Below are positions 50,918 through 60,325 of a stretch of DNA of 64,000 nucleotides, one piece after another. Each line of letters opens with the position of its first letter. Position 1 is the first letter of the stretch. The notes beneath the pieces are model-generated. The model did not search any database, had not been told where the DNA came from, and worked only from the letters and a program-made list of their open reading frames with translations. A program made the translations under genes and the position numbers. The DNA is from Mucilaginibacter frigoritolerans (GTDB lineage Bacteria; Bacteroidota; Bacteroidia; Sphingobacteriales; Sphingobacteriaceae). The DNA lies in the NCBI RefSeq assembly GCF_007830615.1, contig NZ_VLLI01000001.1:544247-608246 (forward strand), given 5' to 3'.

Positions 50918-52270
50918 ATGAATATTTCACAGGAAAAGATTGATAACCTGAATGCTGTTGTAAAGATCAATATTGATGCTGCAGATTATCAGCCACGCGT
51001 TGATAAAGCTATAAAGGATCATGCTAAGAAAGCTAAAATCCCAGGATTTCGTGCGGGAATGGTGCCTGCATCACACATAAAAAAAATGTATGGAAAAAGT
51101 ATTCTGGTTGATGAAATCAACAACATGCTTTCTGATACATTAAACAAATATTTGGAAGATGAACAACTGGAAGTTTTAGGCCAGCCATTGCCGAAACCAG
51201 GAGATGAAAGAGAATATAACTGGGATTTTGCTGATAATTTTGAGTTTAATTATGAAGTTGGTTTAGCTCCTGCATTTGACATCTCTTTCTCGGCAGATGA
51301 TAAGTTAACCCAATATGTAATAAAAATTGATCCTGATACTTTAGCGTCAAGAATAAAAAATATCCGCCGAAGCTATGGCAAAATGACAAATCCTGACGTA
51401 TCGGCAGATGATGATGTGCTTTATGCAGAATTAACTCAACTTTCACCAGATGGTTCTGTTTTTGAGGATGGCATTACCAATACGGCATCAGTTCGTTTAG
51501 ATCAGATCAAAGATGAAGCTATTAAAGCATCATTAATTGGTTTGAAAAAGGGCGATGAGTTAGTGTTCGATATTCAGAAAGCTTTTGATAACGATGCAGC
51601 TAAAGTTGCAGGTTTATTGAAAATAGAAGAAGATGCAGCAGCCGATTTAAAATCAAATTTCCGCTTAACTGTTAAAAATGTTAATCGTTTAGAAGAAAGT
51701 GATTTAAACCAGGAGTTCTTTGACAAATTATTTGGTGAAGGTACAGTAACTACCGAAGAGGAATTCAGAACAAAAATTACTGAAGAGCTTGAAAGTATGA
51801 TGGTACAGGATTCAGAACGCAAGTTGCAGGATGATATGTACAAATATAGCTTAAGCAAAGTTAATTTTGAATTGCCTGACGCGTTTTTGAAACGTTGGTT
51901 AAAAGCAACAAACGAAAAGCTTAGCGAAGAAGAATTACAAGGTGGCTACAGTGATTTTGCTCAAAACCTTAAATGGACATTGATTGAGAATAAAATCATC
52001 AGAGACAATAAGATTGAAATTCAGTATGAGGAAGTTTTTGAATTGGCCAAAATACGTTTAGATCAGCAATTCAGAATGTATAGCCCACAGCCTTTAAGCG
52101 ATGAGCAATTAGGCCAGTATACTGTTCAATATCTGCAAACTAAAGAGAACGCAAATAAAATATTTGAAGAAGTAAAAGCTTTAAGAGTATTTGATTACTT
52201 AAAAAGTGCAATTACTTTAGATAAAAAAGAAATATTATATTCTGAATTTAGCGATTTAGTAAAAGCATAG
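50918..52270 (+). CDS. tig: Trigger factor (ribosome-associated chaperone)
   Basis: Holds nascent chains at the ribosome exit. The 450-residue protein opens with the ribosome-binding domain, including the signature IPGFRAGMVPASHIKKMYG (about 42-60, the GFRxG ribosome loop). A middle domain in place of the FKBP-like PPIase (about 155-250) is diverged and acidic, as in other Bacteroidota, so PPIase activity is doubtful. A long helical C-terminal chaperone domain follows. It is the first gene of the tig-clpP-clpX cluster, with separate spacers and hairpins between genes. The transposon lies directly upstream. Confidence 0.92.
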   Translation: MNISQEKIDNLNAVVKINIDAADYQPRVDKAIKDHAKKAKIPGFRAGMVPASHIKKMYGKSILVDEINNMLSDTLNKYLEDEQLEVLGQPLPKPGDEREYNWDFADNFEFNYEVGLAPAFDISFSADDKLTQYVIKIDPDTLASRIKNIRRSYGKMTNPDVSADDDVLYAELTQLSPDGSVFEDGITNTASVRLDQIKDEAIKASLIGLKKGDELVFDIQKAFDNDAAKVAGLLKIEEDAAADLKSNFRLTVKNVNRLEESDLNQEFFDKLFGEGTVTTEEEFRTKITEELESMMVQDSERKLQDDMYKYSLSKVNFELPDAFLKRWLKATNEKLSEEELQGGYSDFAQNLKWTLIENKIIRDNKIEIQYEEVFELAKIRLDQQFRMYSPQPLSDEQLGQYTVQYLQTKENANKIFEEVKALRVFDYLKSAITLDKKEILYSEFSDLVKA

Positions 52271-52292
52271 TTTCTTTTAAATCCGAAAGACC

Positions 52293-52347
52293 GTAAGTCG
52301 GAATATCTAAAAAGTAGAATATTTATTTTATAGATATTCCGGCTTAC
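52293..52347. repeat. Intergenic 17-bp inverted repeat after tig
   Basis: GTAAGTCGGAATATCTA (52293-52309) and TAGATATTCCGGCTTAC (52331-52347) pair at all 17 positions, one as a wobble. It is a strong stem with a 21-base loop and no U-tract, so perhaps a processing or termination site. Confidence 0.75.
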
Positions 52348-52565
52348 TTATTTAAAAGCTTTTGACTTATATTTAATATGTTTTAGTTTAAGCAGCAAAG
52401 TTGAAATTAGCCTGCCGCCCATCTTCTCTTCTACTACTTTTTAATCTTCCTTGGATTTCCCTCACCAAATAAATTTACTTTTTATAAACTTTCTGGTAAA
52501 AAAAGTATTCAAGTAAAAACTATATTTAACGCGGGTAAATTCCGCACATTAACAAAAACAAAATC

Positions 52566-53273
52566 ATGAGCAGTAACATTGATAAAAACGAATTCAGAAA
52601 GTACGCTGTAAAACATCACCGTATTAACAGCATTTATGTAGATAAATTTATTTCACGTGTTGAAAGCAGCAGCCTTCCAACCAGCATGACGCCTTATATT
52701 ATTGAAGAGCGCCAGCTAAATGTGGCACAGATGGACGTGTTTTCCCGCTTAATGATGGATCGTATTATTTTCCTGGGAGATGCGATTTATGAAAATATTG
52801 CAAACATTATCCAGGCTCAGTTGCTTTTTCTTCAGTCAGCTGATAGTAAACGCGATATCCAGATTTATATCAATTCACCTGGTGGCTCGGTTTATGCCGG
52901 ATTAGGAATTTATGATACCATGCAATTTATTTCAAATGATGTAGCAACAATTTGTACTGGTATGGCAGCCTCAATGGGTGCAGTACTTTTATGTGCAGGT
53001 GCAGCAGGTAAAAGGGCAGCATTACCACATGCAAGGGTAATGATTCACCAGCCATCAGGCGGTGCACAGGGCCAACAATCAGATATCGAAATTACTTATC
53101 ATGAAATAACCAAGCTGAAAAAAGAGCTATACCAGATCATTGCTGACCACAGTGGTGCCCCATATGAAAAAGTTTGGGATGCTTCAGATCGTGATCATTG
53201 GATGATAGCTGAAGAAGCTAAAGAATTTGGTATGGTTGATGAGATTTTAAGAGGAAATAAAACAAAAAGTTAA
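52566..53273 (+). CDS. clpP: ATP-dependent Clp protease proteolytic subunit
   Basis: Serine protease that forms the tetradecameric chamber of ClpXP. The 235-residue protein has the nucleophile Ser 136 in TGMAASMGAV, the catalytic His 161 in VMIHQPSGG, and the handle region with QIIADHSG. It has about 40 residues before the usual start of mature ClpP (around IIEERQL), so it carries an N-terminal extension or propeptide typical of Bacteroidota ClpP. clpX follows. Confidence 0.96.
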   Translation: MSSNIDKNEFRKYAVKHHRINSIYVDKFISRVESSSLPTSMTPYIIEERQLNVAQMDVFSRLMMDRIIFLGDAIYENIANIIQAQLLFLQSADSKRDIQIYINSPGGSVYAGLGIYDTMQFISNDVATICTGMAASMGAVLLCAGAAGKRAALPHARVMIHQPSGGAQGQQSDIEITYHEITKLKKELYQIIADHSGAPYEKVWDASDRDHWMIAEEAKEFGMVDEILRGNKTKS

Positions 53274-53283
53274 TTTATTAGTT

Positions 53284-53340
53284 AGTCCCATAACCTGAGT
53301 TTATAGTCTTAAATCGACTTTAGACTCAGGATCATGGGCT
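53284..53340. repeat. Intergenic imperfect inverted repeat between clpP and clpX
   Basis: The outer arms AGTCCCATAACCTGAGT and ACTCAGGATCATGGGCT pair with one bulge; the inner AGTC/GACT (53305-53308, 53316-53319) extends the stem. It probably limits readthrough into clpX, which has its own -7 box. Confidence 0.7.
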
Positions 53341-53369
53341 TAAGGCTTTTTAATTTAACAACAAATCAT

Positions 53370-53377
53370 TAACTTTG
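53370..53377 (+). promoter_or_regulatory. Candidate -7 box for clpX
   Basis: TAACTTTG is an exact TAnnTTTG match 19 bases before the clpX ATG. Confidence 0.55.
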
Positions 53378-53396
53378 ATTATCAAAAATAAAACAG

Positions 53397-54635
53397 ATGA
53401 ATAAAAACAGCAAGGAAATCAGGTGTTCGTTTTGTGGAGCGGGTAAACAGGATTCCCTGATGTTGATAGCCGGGCTTGATGCACATATTTGCGATAAGTG
53501 TGTTAACCAGGCCAATGAAATATTAGCCGAAGAACTCAAAGTAAGAAAAGTTAAAACTTCTCCTGCCACTCCTGCTGCTTTAAAACCTGCCGAAATAAAG
53601 GCCCATCTTGATCAATATGTTATTGGCCAGGATGATGCTAAAAAGATTTTGTCTGTTGCGGTATATAACCATTACAAACGCTTAAATCAACGGATTGACA
53701 AAGATGAGGTAGAGATTGAAAAATCTAACATTATTATGGTGGGCGAAACAGGTACTGGTAAAACCTTACTTGCAAAAACGCTTGCCAAAATATTAAACGT
53801 TCCTTTCTGCATTTGCGATGCTACGGTATTAACTGAAGCTGGTTATGTAGGGGAGGATGTGGAAAGTATCCTGACGCGTTTGCTTCAATCAGCTGACTAC
53901 GACGTTGCAACTGCCGAGCGTGGTATTGTTTATATTGATGAGGTAGATAAGATTGCCCGTAAAAGCGATAATGCTTCTATTACGCGTGACGTATCAGGCG
54001 AAGGTGTACAACAGGCTTTACTAAAGATATTGGAAGGTACAATGGTTAACGTGCCACCACAGGGAGGTCGTAAGCACCCTGATCAAAAAATGATAACCGT
54101 TAATACCAACAACATCTTGTTTATTTGCGGAGGTGCATTTGATGGTATTGAAAGAAAAATTGCCAATCGTTTGCGTACCCAAACAGTGGGCTACAAAATG
54201 AAGCGTGATGATGGCGAAGTTGATTTGAAAAACTTGTACAGATACATTACGCCACAGGATTTAAAATCATTTGGCTTAATTCCTGAATTGATTGGCCGTT
54301 TACCGATACTGACCTATTTGAATCCTTTGGATAGGGAAGCATTACATAACATCTTAACCGAGCCTAAAAACTCCCTGCTTAAGCAATACAAGAAATTGTT
54401 TGAGTACGAAGGCGTAAAGCTTGATTTTGATGCAGAAGTGCTTGATTTTATTGTTGATAAAGCAGTAGAATTTAAACTGGGTGCCCGCGGCTTACGTTCA
54501 ATATGTGAGGCTATAATGATTGATGCTATGTTTGAGTTTCCATCAAAAAAAGATGTAAAACGTTTGAACGTGACTTTGGATTATGCGCACGAAAAGTTTG
54601 AAAAATCGGACCTTAAAAAATTAAAGGTAGCTTAA
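53397..54635 (+). CDS. clpX: ATP-dependent Clp protease ATP-binding subunit ClpX
   Basis: AAA+ unfoldase that feeds ClpP. The 412-residue protein starts with a zinc-binding domain (Cys 10, 13, 32, 35). It has Walker A GETGTGKT (around 118-125), Walker [13 protein letters not shown], the pore loop GYVGEDVES, the ClpP-contact region around [11 protein letters not shown], and sensor 2 in LGARGLRSI. All standard. It has its own -7 box but lies with clpP as a functional pair. Confidence 0.97.
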   Translation: MNKNSKEIRCSFCGAGKQDSLMLIAGLDAHICDKCVNQANEILAEELKVRKVKTSPATPAALKPAEIKAHLDQYVIGQDDAKKILSVAVYNHYKRLNQRIDKDEVEIEKSNIIMVGETGTGKTLLAKTLAKILNVPFCICDATVLTEAGYVGEDVESILTRLLQSADYDVATAERGIVYIDEVDKIARKSDNASITRDVSGEGVQQALLKILEGTMVNVPPQGGRKHPDQKMITVNTNNILFICGGAFDGIERKIANRLRTQTVGYKMKRDDGEVDLKNLYRYITPQDLKSFGLIPELIGRLPILTYLNPLDREALHNILTEPKNSLLKQYKKLFEYEGVKLDFDAEVLDFIVDKAVEFKLGARGLRSICEAIMIDAMFEFPSKKDVKRLNVTLDYAHEKFEKSDLKKLKVA

Positions 54636-54676
54636 CTTTAAGCATGTAGCCAGAAACTTATATTTGTTATAATGAT

Positions 54677-54704
54677 AAACCCTGGTTAACGCCGGGGTTT
54701 GTTG
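54677..54704 (+). terminator. Stem-loop after clpX
   Basis: AAACCCTGG (54677-54685) pairs with CCGGGGTTT (54692-54700), with one wobble. Only a weak T-rich stretch follows, so it is a probable rather than certain terminator. Confidence 0.6.
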
Positions 54705-54766
54705 TATACCAGCAATTCTCCTGATAAGAGAAATAATTAAATAAAAATGACCTAAAATATTTTATC

Positions 54767-55624
54767 ATGAATGAACATTTGGATGTGAAAAAAGAAGACC
54801 AAAGCCTGGAAAAGAGAATAAAAGAAGTGCAAAGCCCGGTAAGATCAGGCCTGAAAACTAAAGATGCAATTGTTACCAATTGGCTGCCCCGTTATACCGG
54901 GCGTAATCTGGCCGACTTTGGGCAGTACATCATACTTACCAATTTTTCTAAATACATTCAGCTTTTCTCCGAATGGAATGATAATGCGCCTGTAGTAGGT
55001 TTGGATAAACCCATGCAAAGTGTAACGGCTAACGGAATTACTATTATTAACTTTGGTATGGGAAGCTCGGTTGCAGCTACTATAATGGATTTGCTTACGG
55101 CCATTCATCCAAAAGCTGTAATTTTTTTAGGTAAGTGCGGCGGCTTAAAAAAGAAGAATCAGGTTGGAGATTTAATTTTACCTATTGCCGCCATAAGGGG
55201 CGAAGGTACGTCAAATGATTATTTACCACCGGAAGTACCTGCTTTGCCGGCATTCGCATTGCAGAAAGCCATATCAACTACCATCAGAGATTATGGCCGC
55301 GATTATTGGACAGGAACTTGTTATACAACCAACCGCAGGGTATGGGAGCATGATAAGAAATTTAAACAGTACCTTAAAGAGCTTAGGGCAATGGCTGTTG
55401 ATATGGAAACAGCAACCATATTTACTACGGGTTTTGCCAATAAAATTCCAACAGGAGCATTATTGTTGGTATCAGACCAGCCAATGATTCCTGAAGGTGT
55501 AAAGACAGCCGAAAGCGACTCGAGTGTAACGGCTCAATTTGTGGAAACCCATTTGCATATTGGTATTGAATCATTAAAGCAATTGATTAATAATGGATTG
55601 ACGGTTAAGCATTTGATTTTTTAA
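54767..55624 (+). CDS. amn: AMP nucleosidase
   Basis: Hydrolyses AMP to adenine and ribose 5-phosphate, controlling adenylate pools. The 285-residue protein belongs to the PNP/UDP phosphorylase fold: VTANGITIINFGMGSSVAATIMDLLTAIHPKAVIFLGKCGGL, and the late AVDMETATIFTTGFANKIPTGALLLVSDQ with the catalytic Met-Glu-Thr. It corresponds to the short Bacteroidota AMP nucleosidase, without the large N-terminal regulatory domain of the E. coli enzyme. It is monocistronic; an inverted repeat (55658-55701) follows. Confidence 0.88.
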   Translation: MNEHLDVKKEDQSLEKRIKEVQSPVRSGLKTKDAIVTNWLPRYTGRNLADFGQYIILTNFSKYIQLFSEWNDNAPVVGLDKPMQSVTANGITIINFGMGSSVAATIMDLLTAIHPKAVIFLGKCGGLKKKNQVGDLILPIAAIRGEGTSNDYLPPEVPALPAFALQKAISTTIRDYGRDYWTGTCYTTNRRVWEHDKKFKQYLKELRAMAVDMETATIFTTGFANKIPTGALLLVSDQPMIPEGVKTAESDSSVTAQFVETHLHIGIESLKQLINNGLTVKHLIF

Positions 55625-55657
55625 GGTGAATTTAATAGGTCTTGTCAACAAAAAAAT

Positions 55658-55701
55658 AAGGATTATACAAATAAGAAAGCTAATTTTGAATTATAATCCT
55701 T
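55658..55701. promoter_or_regulatory. Inverted repeat and -7 box upstream of the CBS-type gene
   Basis: AAGGATTATA (55658-55667) and its exact complement (55692-55701) flank the exact -7 box TAATTTTG at 55681-55688. Such a repeat over a promoter may be an operator for the downstream sulfur enzyme; no regulator is encoded nearby. It could also be the end of the amn transcript. Confidence 0.4.
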
Positions 55702-55733
55702 CTTAGTATACAGGATTTGTAGACTTTTAATTT

Positions 55734-57092
55734 ATGTGGTATAACAATATATTGGAGACTGTTGGCAATACGCCAATGGTTAAGTTAAACAAGGTAACTA
55801 AAGATATTCAGGCTACGGTTTTAGCCAAGATAGAAACCACTAATCCCGGTAACTCAATTAAGGACAGGATGGCTCTTAAAATGATTGAGGATGCAGAGAA
55901 AAGTGGCAAGCTTAAACCCGGTGGAACTATTATTGAAGGTACATCAGGAAATACTGGTATGGGATTAGCGATAGCAGCCGTAATAAAAGGATACAAATGT
56001 ATTTTTACCAGTACTGATAAACAATCAAAAGAAAAATTTGATGCTCTGCGTGCCTTTGGTGCAGAAGTAATTGTTTGCCCTACCAATGTTGAACCGGAAG
56101 ACCCTCGTTCATATTATTCTGTTTCAACTCGTTTGGAGCGCGAAGTACCTAACTCATGGAAACCTAATCAATATGATAATTTGTCCAATTCTGTAGCCCA
56201 CTATGAGCAAACCGGCCCTGAAATTTGGGAGCAAACTGAAGGAAAAATTACCCATTTGGTTGCAGGTGTAGGTACAGGAGGTACGATATCAGGCACTGCT
56301 AAATATCTTAAAGAAAAAAATCCGGCTATACAAGTTTTAGGTATAGATACTTATGGTTCTGTCTTTAAAAAATATAAAGAAACTGGTATTATGGATAAGA
56401 ATGAGATATATCCATATATCACCGAAGGTATTGGGGAAGACTTTTTACCACAAAATGTTGATTTTAGCCTTATAGACCATTTTGAAAAAGTAACTGACAA
56501 GGATGCGGCCCTAATGACCCGCGAAATAGCGCGCAAGGAAGGTATTTTTGCAGGTAACTCAACCGGATCTGCTGTTGCCGGTGTGTTGCAGATGAAGGAT
56601 AGATTTAAAGAAGGGGATGTAGTAGTGATTATTTTTCCAGATCACGGGTCACGATATATGGGGAAAATGTATAATGATGACTGGTTGCGCGACCGCGGGT
56701 TTTTAAAGGATGAAAGGCTTACAGCACGCCATATCATCCAAAAAAAGGAAAATACACAGATTGTTACCATTGATTGCGAAAAAACTGTCCTGGAAGCTAT
56801 AAATACCATTAAATCGCTTAATATCTCCCAAATTCCTGTAACGCAAAAAGGAATGGTGATTGGTAAGATTACAGAAAGTGATATTTTGAATTCACTAATA
56901 GAAAACCCATCTATCAAATCTCAACCGATAAAAAATATCACTACTAGTCCGTTCCCATTTGTTGATTTGAATACGTCAATTGACAGAATTTCGGCAATGA
57001 TTAATAAGGATAATATTGCCGTTTTAGTTGAAGACGACGGGAAGATTGAAATTATTACTCAGTATGATATTATTAATGCAATATCGGCCTGA
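55734..57092 (+). CDS. Cystathionine beta-synthase-type PLP enzyme with CBS pair
   Basis: 452 residues. The N-terminal 320 residues are a fold II PLP enzyme: ETVGNTPMVKLNK, the PLP Lys 43 in NPGNSIKDRMA, the substrate loop GTSGNTG, and the VGTGGTISGTAKYL phosphate loop. Residues about 335-450 form a tandem CBS (Bateman) module (VTIDCEKTVLEAINTIKSLNISQIPVTQKGMVIGKITESDIL). It should join homocysteine and serine to cystathionine or act as a cysteine synthase-like enzyme, with the CBS pair as a possible adenosyl-ligand sensor. It lacks the N-terminal haem domain of animal CBS. Confidence 0.9.
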   Translation: MWYNNILETVGNTPMVKLNKVTKDIQATVLAKIETTNPGNSIKDRMALKMIEDAEKSGKLKPGGTIIEGTSGNTGMGLAIAAVIKGYKCIFTSTDKQSKEKFDALRAFGAEVIVCPTNVEPEDPRSYYSVSTRLEREVPNSWKPNQYDNLSNSVAHYEQTGPEIWEQTEGKITHLVAGVGTGGTISGTAKYLKEKNPAIQVLGIDTYGSVFKKYKETGIMDKNEIYPYITEGIGEDFLPQNVDFSLIDHFEKVTDKDAALMTREIARKEGIFAGNSTGSAVAGVLQMKDRFKEGDVVVIIFPDHGSRYMGKMYNDDWLRDRGFLKDERLTARHIIQKKENTQIVTIDCEKTVLEAINTIKSLNISQIPVTQKGMVIGKITESDILNSLIENPSIKSQPIKNITTSPFPFVDLNTSIDRISAMINKDNIAVLVEDDGKIEIITQYDIINAISA

Positions 57093-57113
57093 TAAACAAA
57101 TTAAAAGTTTAGA

Positions 57114-57155
57114 TAAAGGGTGTTGCGTTTAAAGCATAATACCCTTTATTATTTT
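57114..57155. terminator. Stem-loop between the CBS-type gene and the GT39-like gene
   Basis: ATAAAGGGT (57114-57122) pairs exactly with ACCCTTTAT (57142-57150) around a 19-base loop, followed by T-rich DNA. It sits between two converging genes and can serve both. Confidence 0.65.
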
Positions 57156-57203
57156 GGCTTAGTATAAAACAGAATTTTAGCGTAATAGTTTATTTATGAT
57201 AGA

Positions 57204-58763
57204 CTATTGCAATCGTTTTTCAGAAAGTTCTTTTCTATAAACCTGGTTCAAAAGCGGCGTAGGATGTACGAGGAGAAAAATGCCGGTTCCTTTTTCCCTT
57301 GCTAAGCTGTCTGTTACTTCGCCTATTTTGCGGTAACTTTCTACATAGGGGCTCAATTTTTGAATGTTTTTGCCGTAGTTGTCATCTACATAAATAATGT
57401 ACTGGCCGTTCAGATTATCAGGAGCCCAAAGGGTGAAACTGCTGTTGAGGGATATCACATCAGGTAAATTATATTGTTTGCCAAAGTGATGAATCGCGCC
57501 GGCCTCACCATAATTATCGGCATAAATTTGGGTGTGTTTTTGTTGTTCAGGAGTGAGCTGAATCCATGCTTTGTTAACTAGCGTTGTCATCGTATCCCAG
57601 CCAAACATATCGCCGTAATCTTGTGTCGTTTTATGTGTTTTATGGTCTTCCCACGTAACCAAAAAGTCTGAAGCATTTAAGTTATTATGTGCAAACCGAA
57701 AAAATGCCAGGGTAGTATTTAATGGCAAAACGGGCAATACCATCGGAAACAAAATAAGATTTGGGAGAGTGAATACTGCAATCGTCAAACCACGCAGCGC
57801 ATAGCCACTTGTTTTAAGCCACCTTTCAAAACCAAAGCCACCTGCTGCAAATAACATCGGATATGCACCAAACAGATAATATTCTTTACCGTTCATCACC
57901 AGTAAAAAAGCAAATATCAGTATAAAAGCAATTGCCAGGAATTGGAATTTATGTAGTCTGAACGAAAAAAGTAAAAATATAAAGCCGGTAAGCCAAACAA
58001 ACAGAGCAATACCATTTACAGTTAATTCTTGCTCAATAAAGTCTGATGGCTTAATAAAGTCAAGCTGTTCTTTTCGCAAGGTTTTCATATGGGTAATCAC
58101 CGGCAAATGATGTTGTAGCTGCCATATCAGATTAGGCAAAAATATGAGAATAGCAACCAATGCGGCCCCGATAATATGCCTGTTAAACAAAAGCTTACGT
58201 TGTTTACTGATGACTAAGCCGAAAATCAGGGAAAAGGTAAAAAACGCCATGGAATATTTGGTTAACATTCCAAAACCAATTGCCACTCCTAAAATATATA
58301 AATACTTAATTGCAGCAGTATTGATGTATTTTGCCAATAACCAAACAGCCAGTACCCACCACAACTGATCAAAAACAACAGGTTGAAAAAGATAGCCGCT
58401 GGCTGCAAATGCGGGTGAAAATATCATGGCCAGACACGCCAAGGCAATAGCGAATTTTTTTCCGCCTAATTCCACTGTAATCAAACCGGTGAGCCAAACT
58501 ATTAAGCCGCTGGCAATTGTTGGGAATATGCGTGCTGCAAAAACTGAATTTCCGAAAATAACCGATGATACTTTTGCCAATATGGCTATAAAAGGTGGTA
58601 CTTCTTTATATCCCCAATCTAAGTGATCAGCCAATACAAGATGCAACAATTCATCCCTATGAAAGCCAAAATGAGCAATTGCCAGTAAGTTTAAAAAAAC
58701 TTTAATCAATACAAAAATCAGTATAAAACTGGAATAGGTTGATCTCCGGTTTTTGTATGGCAT
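57204..58763 (-). CDS. Membrane glycosyltransferase of the GT39/ArnT-like superfamily
   Basis: 519 residues from the ATG at 58763 (MPYKNRRSTYSSF); an upstream in-frame start at 58841 would add 26 non-membrane residues. About 11 hydrophobic helices follow. The first loop carries the FGFHRDELLHLVLADHLDWGYKEVPPF motif: the acidic HRDE pair and the W-GY-E-PP pattern typical of dolichyl-phosphate-mannose/ArnT-type enzymes. The C-terminal 130 residues are soluble. Such proteins transfer sugars from undecaprenyl- or polyprenyl-phosphate carriers to lipid or protein in the periplasm. Donor and acceptor are not predictable here. Confidence 0.82.
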   Translation of the reverse strand: MPYKNRRSTYSSFILIFVLIKVFLNLLAIAHFGFHRDELLHLVLADHLDWGYKEVPPFIAILAKVSSVIFGNSVFAARIFPTIASGLIVWLTGLITVELGGKKFAIALACLAMIFSPAFAASGYLFQPVVFDQLWWVLAVWLLAKYINTAAIKYLYILGVAIGFGMLTKYSMAFFTFSLIFGLVISKQRKLLFNRHIIGAALVAILIFLPNLIWQLQHHLPVITHMKTLRKEQLDFIKPSDFIEQELTVNGIALFVWLTGFIFLLFSFRLHKFQFLAIAFILIFAFLLVMNGKEYYLFGAYPMLFAAGGFGFERWLKTSGYALRGLTIAVFTLPNLILFPMVLPVLPLNTTLAFFRFAHNNLNASDFLVTWEDHKTHKTTQDYGDMFGWDTMTTLVNKAWIQLTPEQQKHTQIYADNYGEAGAIHHFGKQYNLPDVISLNSSFTLWAPDNLNGQYIIYVDDNYGKNIQKLSPYVESYRKIGEVTDSLAREKGTGIFLLVHPTPLLNQVYRKELSEKRLQ

Positions 58764-58882
58764 TTTATAATGGGGTTTGCTTATAAAGGTATTGATTTTT
58801 GAGGGTAAAGATAAAAAGGTTAAAGGCAAAAGGTTTTTCAATGTTTTTCACCCTCCGCCTTTAACCTTTGCAATCCAATTTT

Positions 58883-60190
58883 TTATATTCTTTTAATATT
58901 GGCTCCCAAAGCAATTAAACGCTTATCAATATGCTGATAGCCACGTTCAATCTGTTCAATATTATAAATAGTTGATTTTCCTTTGGCTGATAAAGCAGCA
59001 ATCAATAGTGCAACACCAGCCCTGATATCAGGAGATGTCATTGATATACCTCGTAATTGAACCTGTTTATCCAGGCCAATTACTGTTGCACGGTGCGGAT
59101 CGCATAAAATGATCTGGGCACCCATATCCAATAATTTATCTACAAAAAATAAGCGACTCTCAAACATTTTTTGATGAATCAGTACAGAGCCCTTGGCTTG
59201 TATAGCCACTACTAAACAAATACTTAGTAAATCGGGGGTAAATCCCGGCCATGGAGCATCCGCAATGGTCATAATTGAACCGTCAATAAAAGTATCTATT
59301 TCATAATGTTTTTGTGCCGGGATATAAATATCATCACCTCTTAATTCCATTTTGATGCCTAAACGTCTGAAAACATCAGGAATCATTCCCAATTCCGGGT
59401 AATTGACGTTTTTTATGGTGATTTCAGATTCTGTCATGGCTGCTAAGCCAATAAATGAACCAATCTCAATCATATCAGGCAATAAACGGTGTTCAGTACC
59501 ACCCAGGCGGGTAACACCTTCAATGGTTAAGAGGTTTGAGCCTATGCCGCTTATTTTGGCACCCATGCGATTAAGCATTTTACATAATTGCTGTAAATAA
59601 GGTTCGCAAGCAGCATTATAAATGGTAGTAGTGCCTTTAGCTAATACGGCAGCCATAACAATATTAGCAGTACCGGTTACTGAGGCCTCATCCAAAAGGA
59701 TATAAGTGCCTATTAAGTTAGAGGCATCAACATTGAAAAAGCCGTTCGAAGGATCGTAATTAAACTTTGCACCTAATTTTTCAAAACCAAGAAAGTGCGT
59801 ATCTAAACGGCGTCGGCCTATTTTATCGCCCCCAGGTTTTGGAATAGCTGCTTTTCCAAAACGAGCCAAAAGAGGTCCAACTATCATAATAGACCCTCTC
59901 AATCCTCCGCCTTTTTCTTTAAAGGTATCAGACAGGAAAAAATCAAGATCGATGTCTTTGGCTTCAAAACTATAGGTATCAGGTGCTAATTGTTCAACAA
60001 TAACCCCCATATCACCTAGTAACTCTATGAGTTTATTTACATCCTTTATATCAGGAATATTACTGATTGTGATTTTTTCGCTGGTCAATAAAACTGCCGA
60101 AAGAATTTGCAAAGCCTCATTTTTTGCACCTTGAGGTATAATTTCGCCTTTTAACGGTGTGCCGCCGATTATTTCAAATGCGTTATTCAT
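58883..60190 (-). CDS. murA: UDP-N-acetylglucosamine 1-carboxyvinyltransferase with Asp in place of the fosfomycin-target Cys
   Basis: First committed step of peptidoglycan synthesis (PEP to UDP-GlcNAc). The 435-residue protein has the catalytic Lys 23 in GAKNEALQ and the active loop PKPGGDKIGRRRLDTH. There the loop residue normally Cys (PGGCxIG in E. coli MurA) is Asp 122. Such Asp variants are active and insensitive to fosfomycin in other bacteria. The rest (LIEIGSFIGLAA, DIRAGVALLIAALSAKG) is standard. It is the second gene of an operon after the DUF4290 gene, with a 135-base spacer that holds an inverted repeat. Confidence 0.96.
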   Translation of the reverse strand: MNNAFEIIGGTPLKGEIIPQGAKNEALQILSAVLLTSEKITISNIPDIKDVNKLIELLGDMGVIVEQLAPDTYSFEAKDIDLDFFLSDTFKEKGGGLRGSIMIVGPLLARFGKAAIPKPGGDKIGRRRLDTHFLGFEKLGAKFNYDPSNGFFNVDASNLIGTYILLDEASVTGTANIVMAAVLAKGTTTIYNAACEPYLQQLCKMLNRMGAKISGIGSNLLTIEGVTRLGGTEHRLLPDMIEIGSFIGLAAMTESEITIKNVNYPELGMIPDVFRRLGIKMELRGDDIYIPAQKHYEIDTFIDGSIMTIADAPWPGFTPDLLSICLVVAIQAKGSVLIHQKMFESRLFFVDKLLDMGAQIILCDPHRATVIGLDKQVQLRGISMTSPDIRAGVALLIAALSAKGKSTIYNIEQIERGYQHIDKRLIALGANIKRI

Positions 60191-60217
60191 GTTTAGTTCA
60201 TAGTTGATGGTTCACAC

Positions 60218-60264
60218 TTAATGGTTGATAGCTTCTAGTTTGCAGTTGTACTATTAACCACTAA
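60218..60264. repeat. Intergenic imperfect inverted repeat between the DUF4290 gene and murA
   Basis: TTAATGGTTGATAG (60218-60231) and CTATTAACCACTAA (60251-60264) pair at 12 of 14 positions. The left flank carries GTTCATAG/GGTTCAC strings also seen near 14.45 and 17.75 kb. Confidence 0.55.
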
Positions 60265-60325
60265 CTTTTTTGATGCCCAAAATTAGGTTATGAGCAATGA
60301 ACTACCAACAATAAGCCAATAACAA

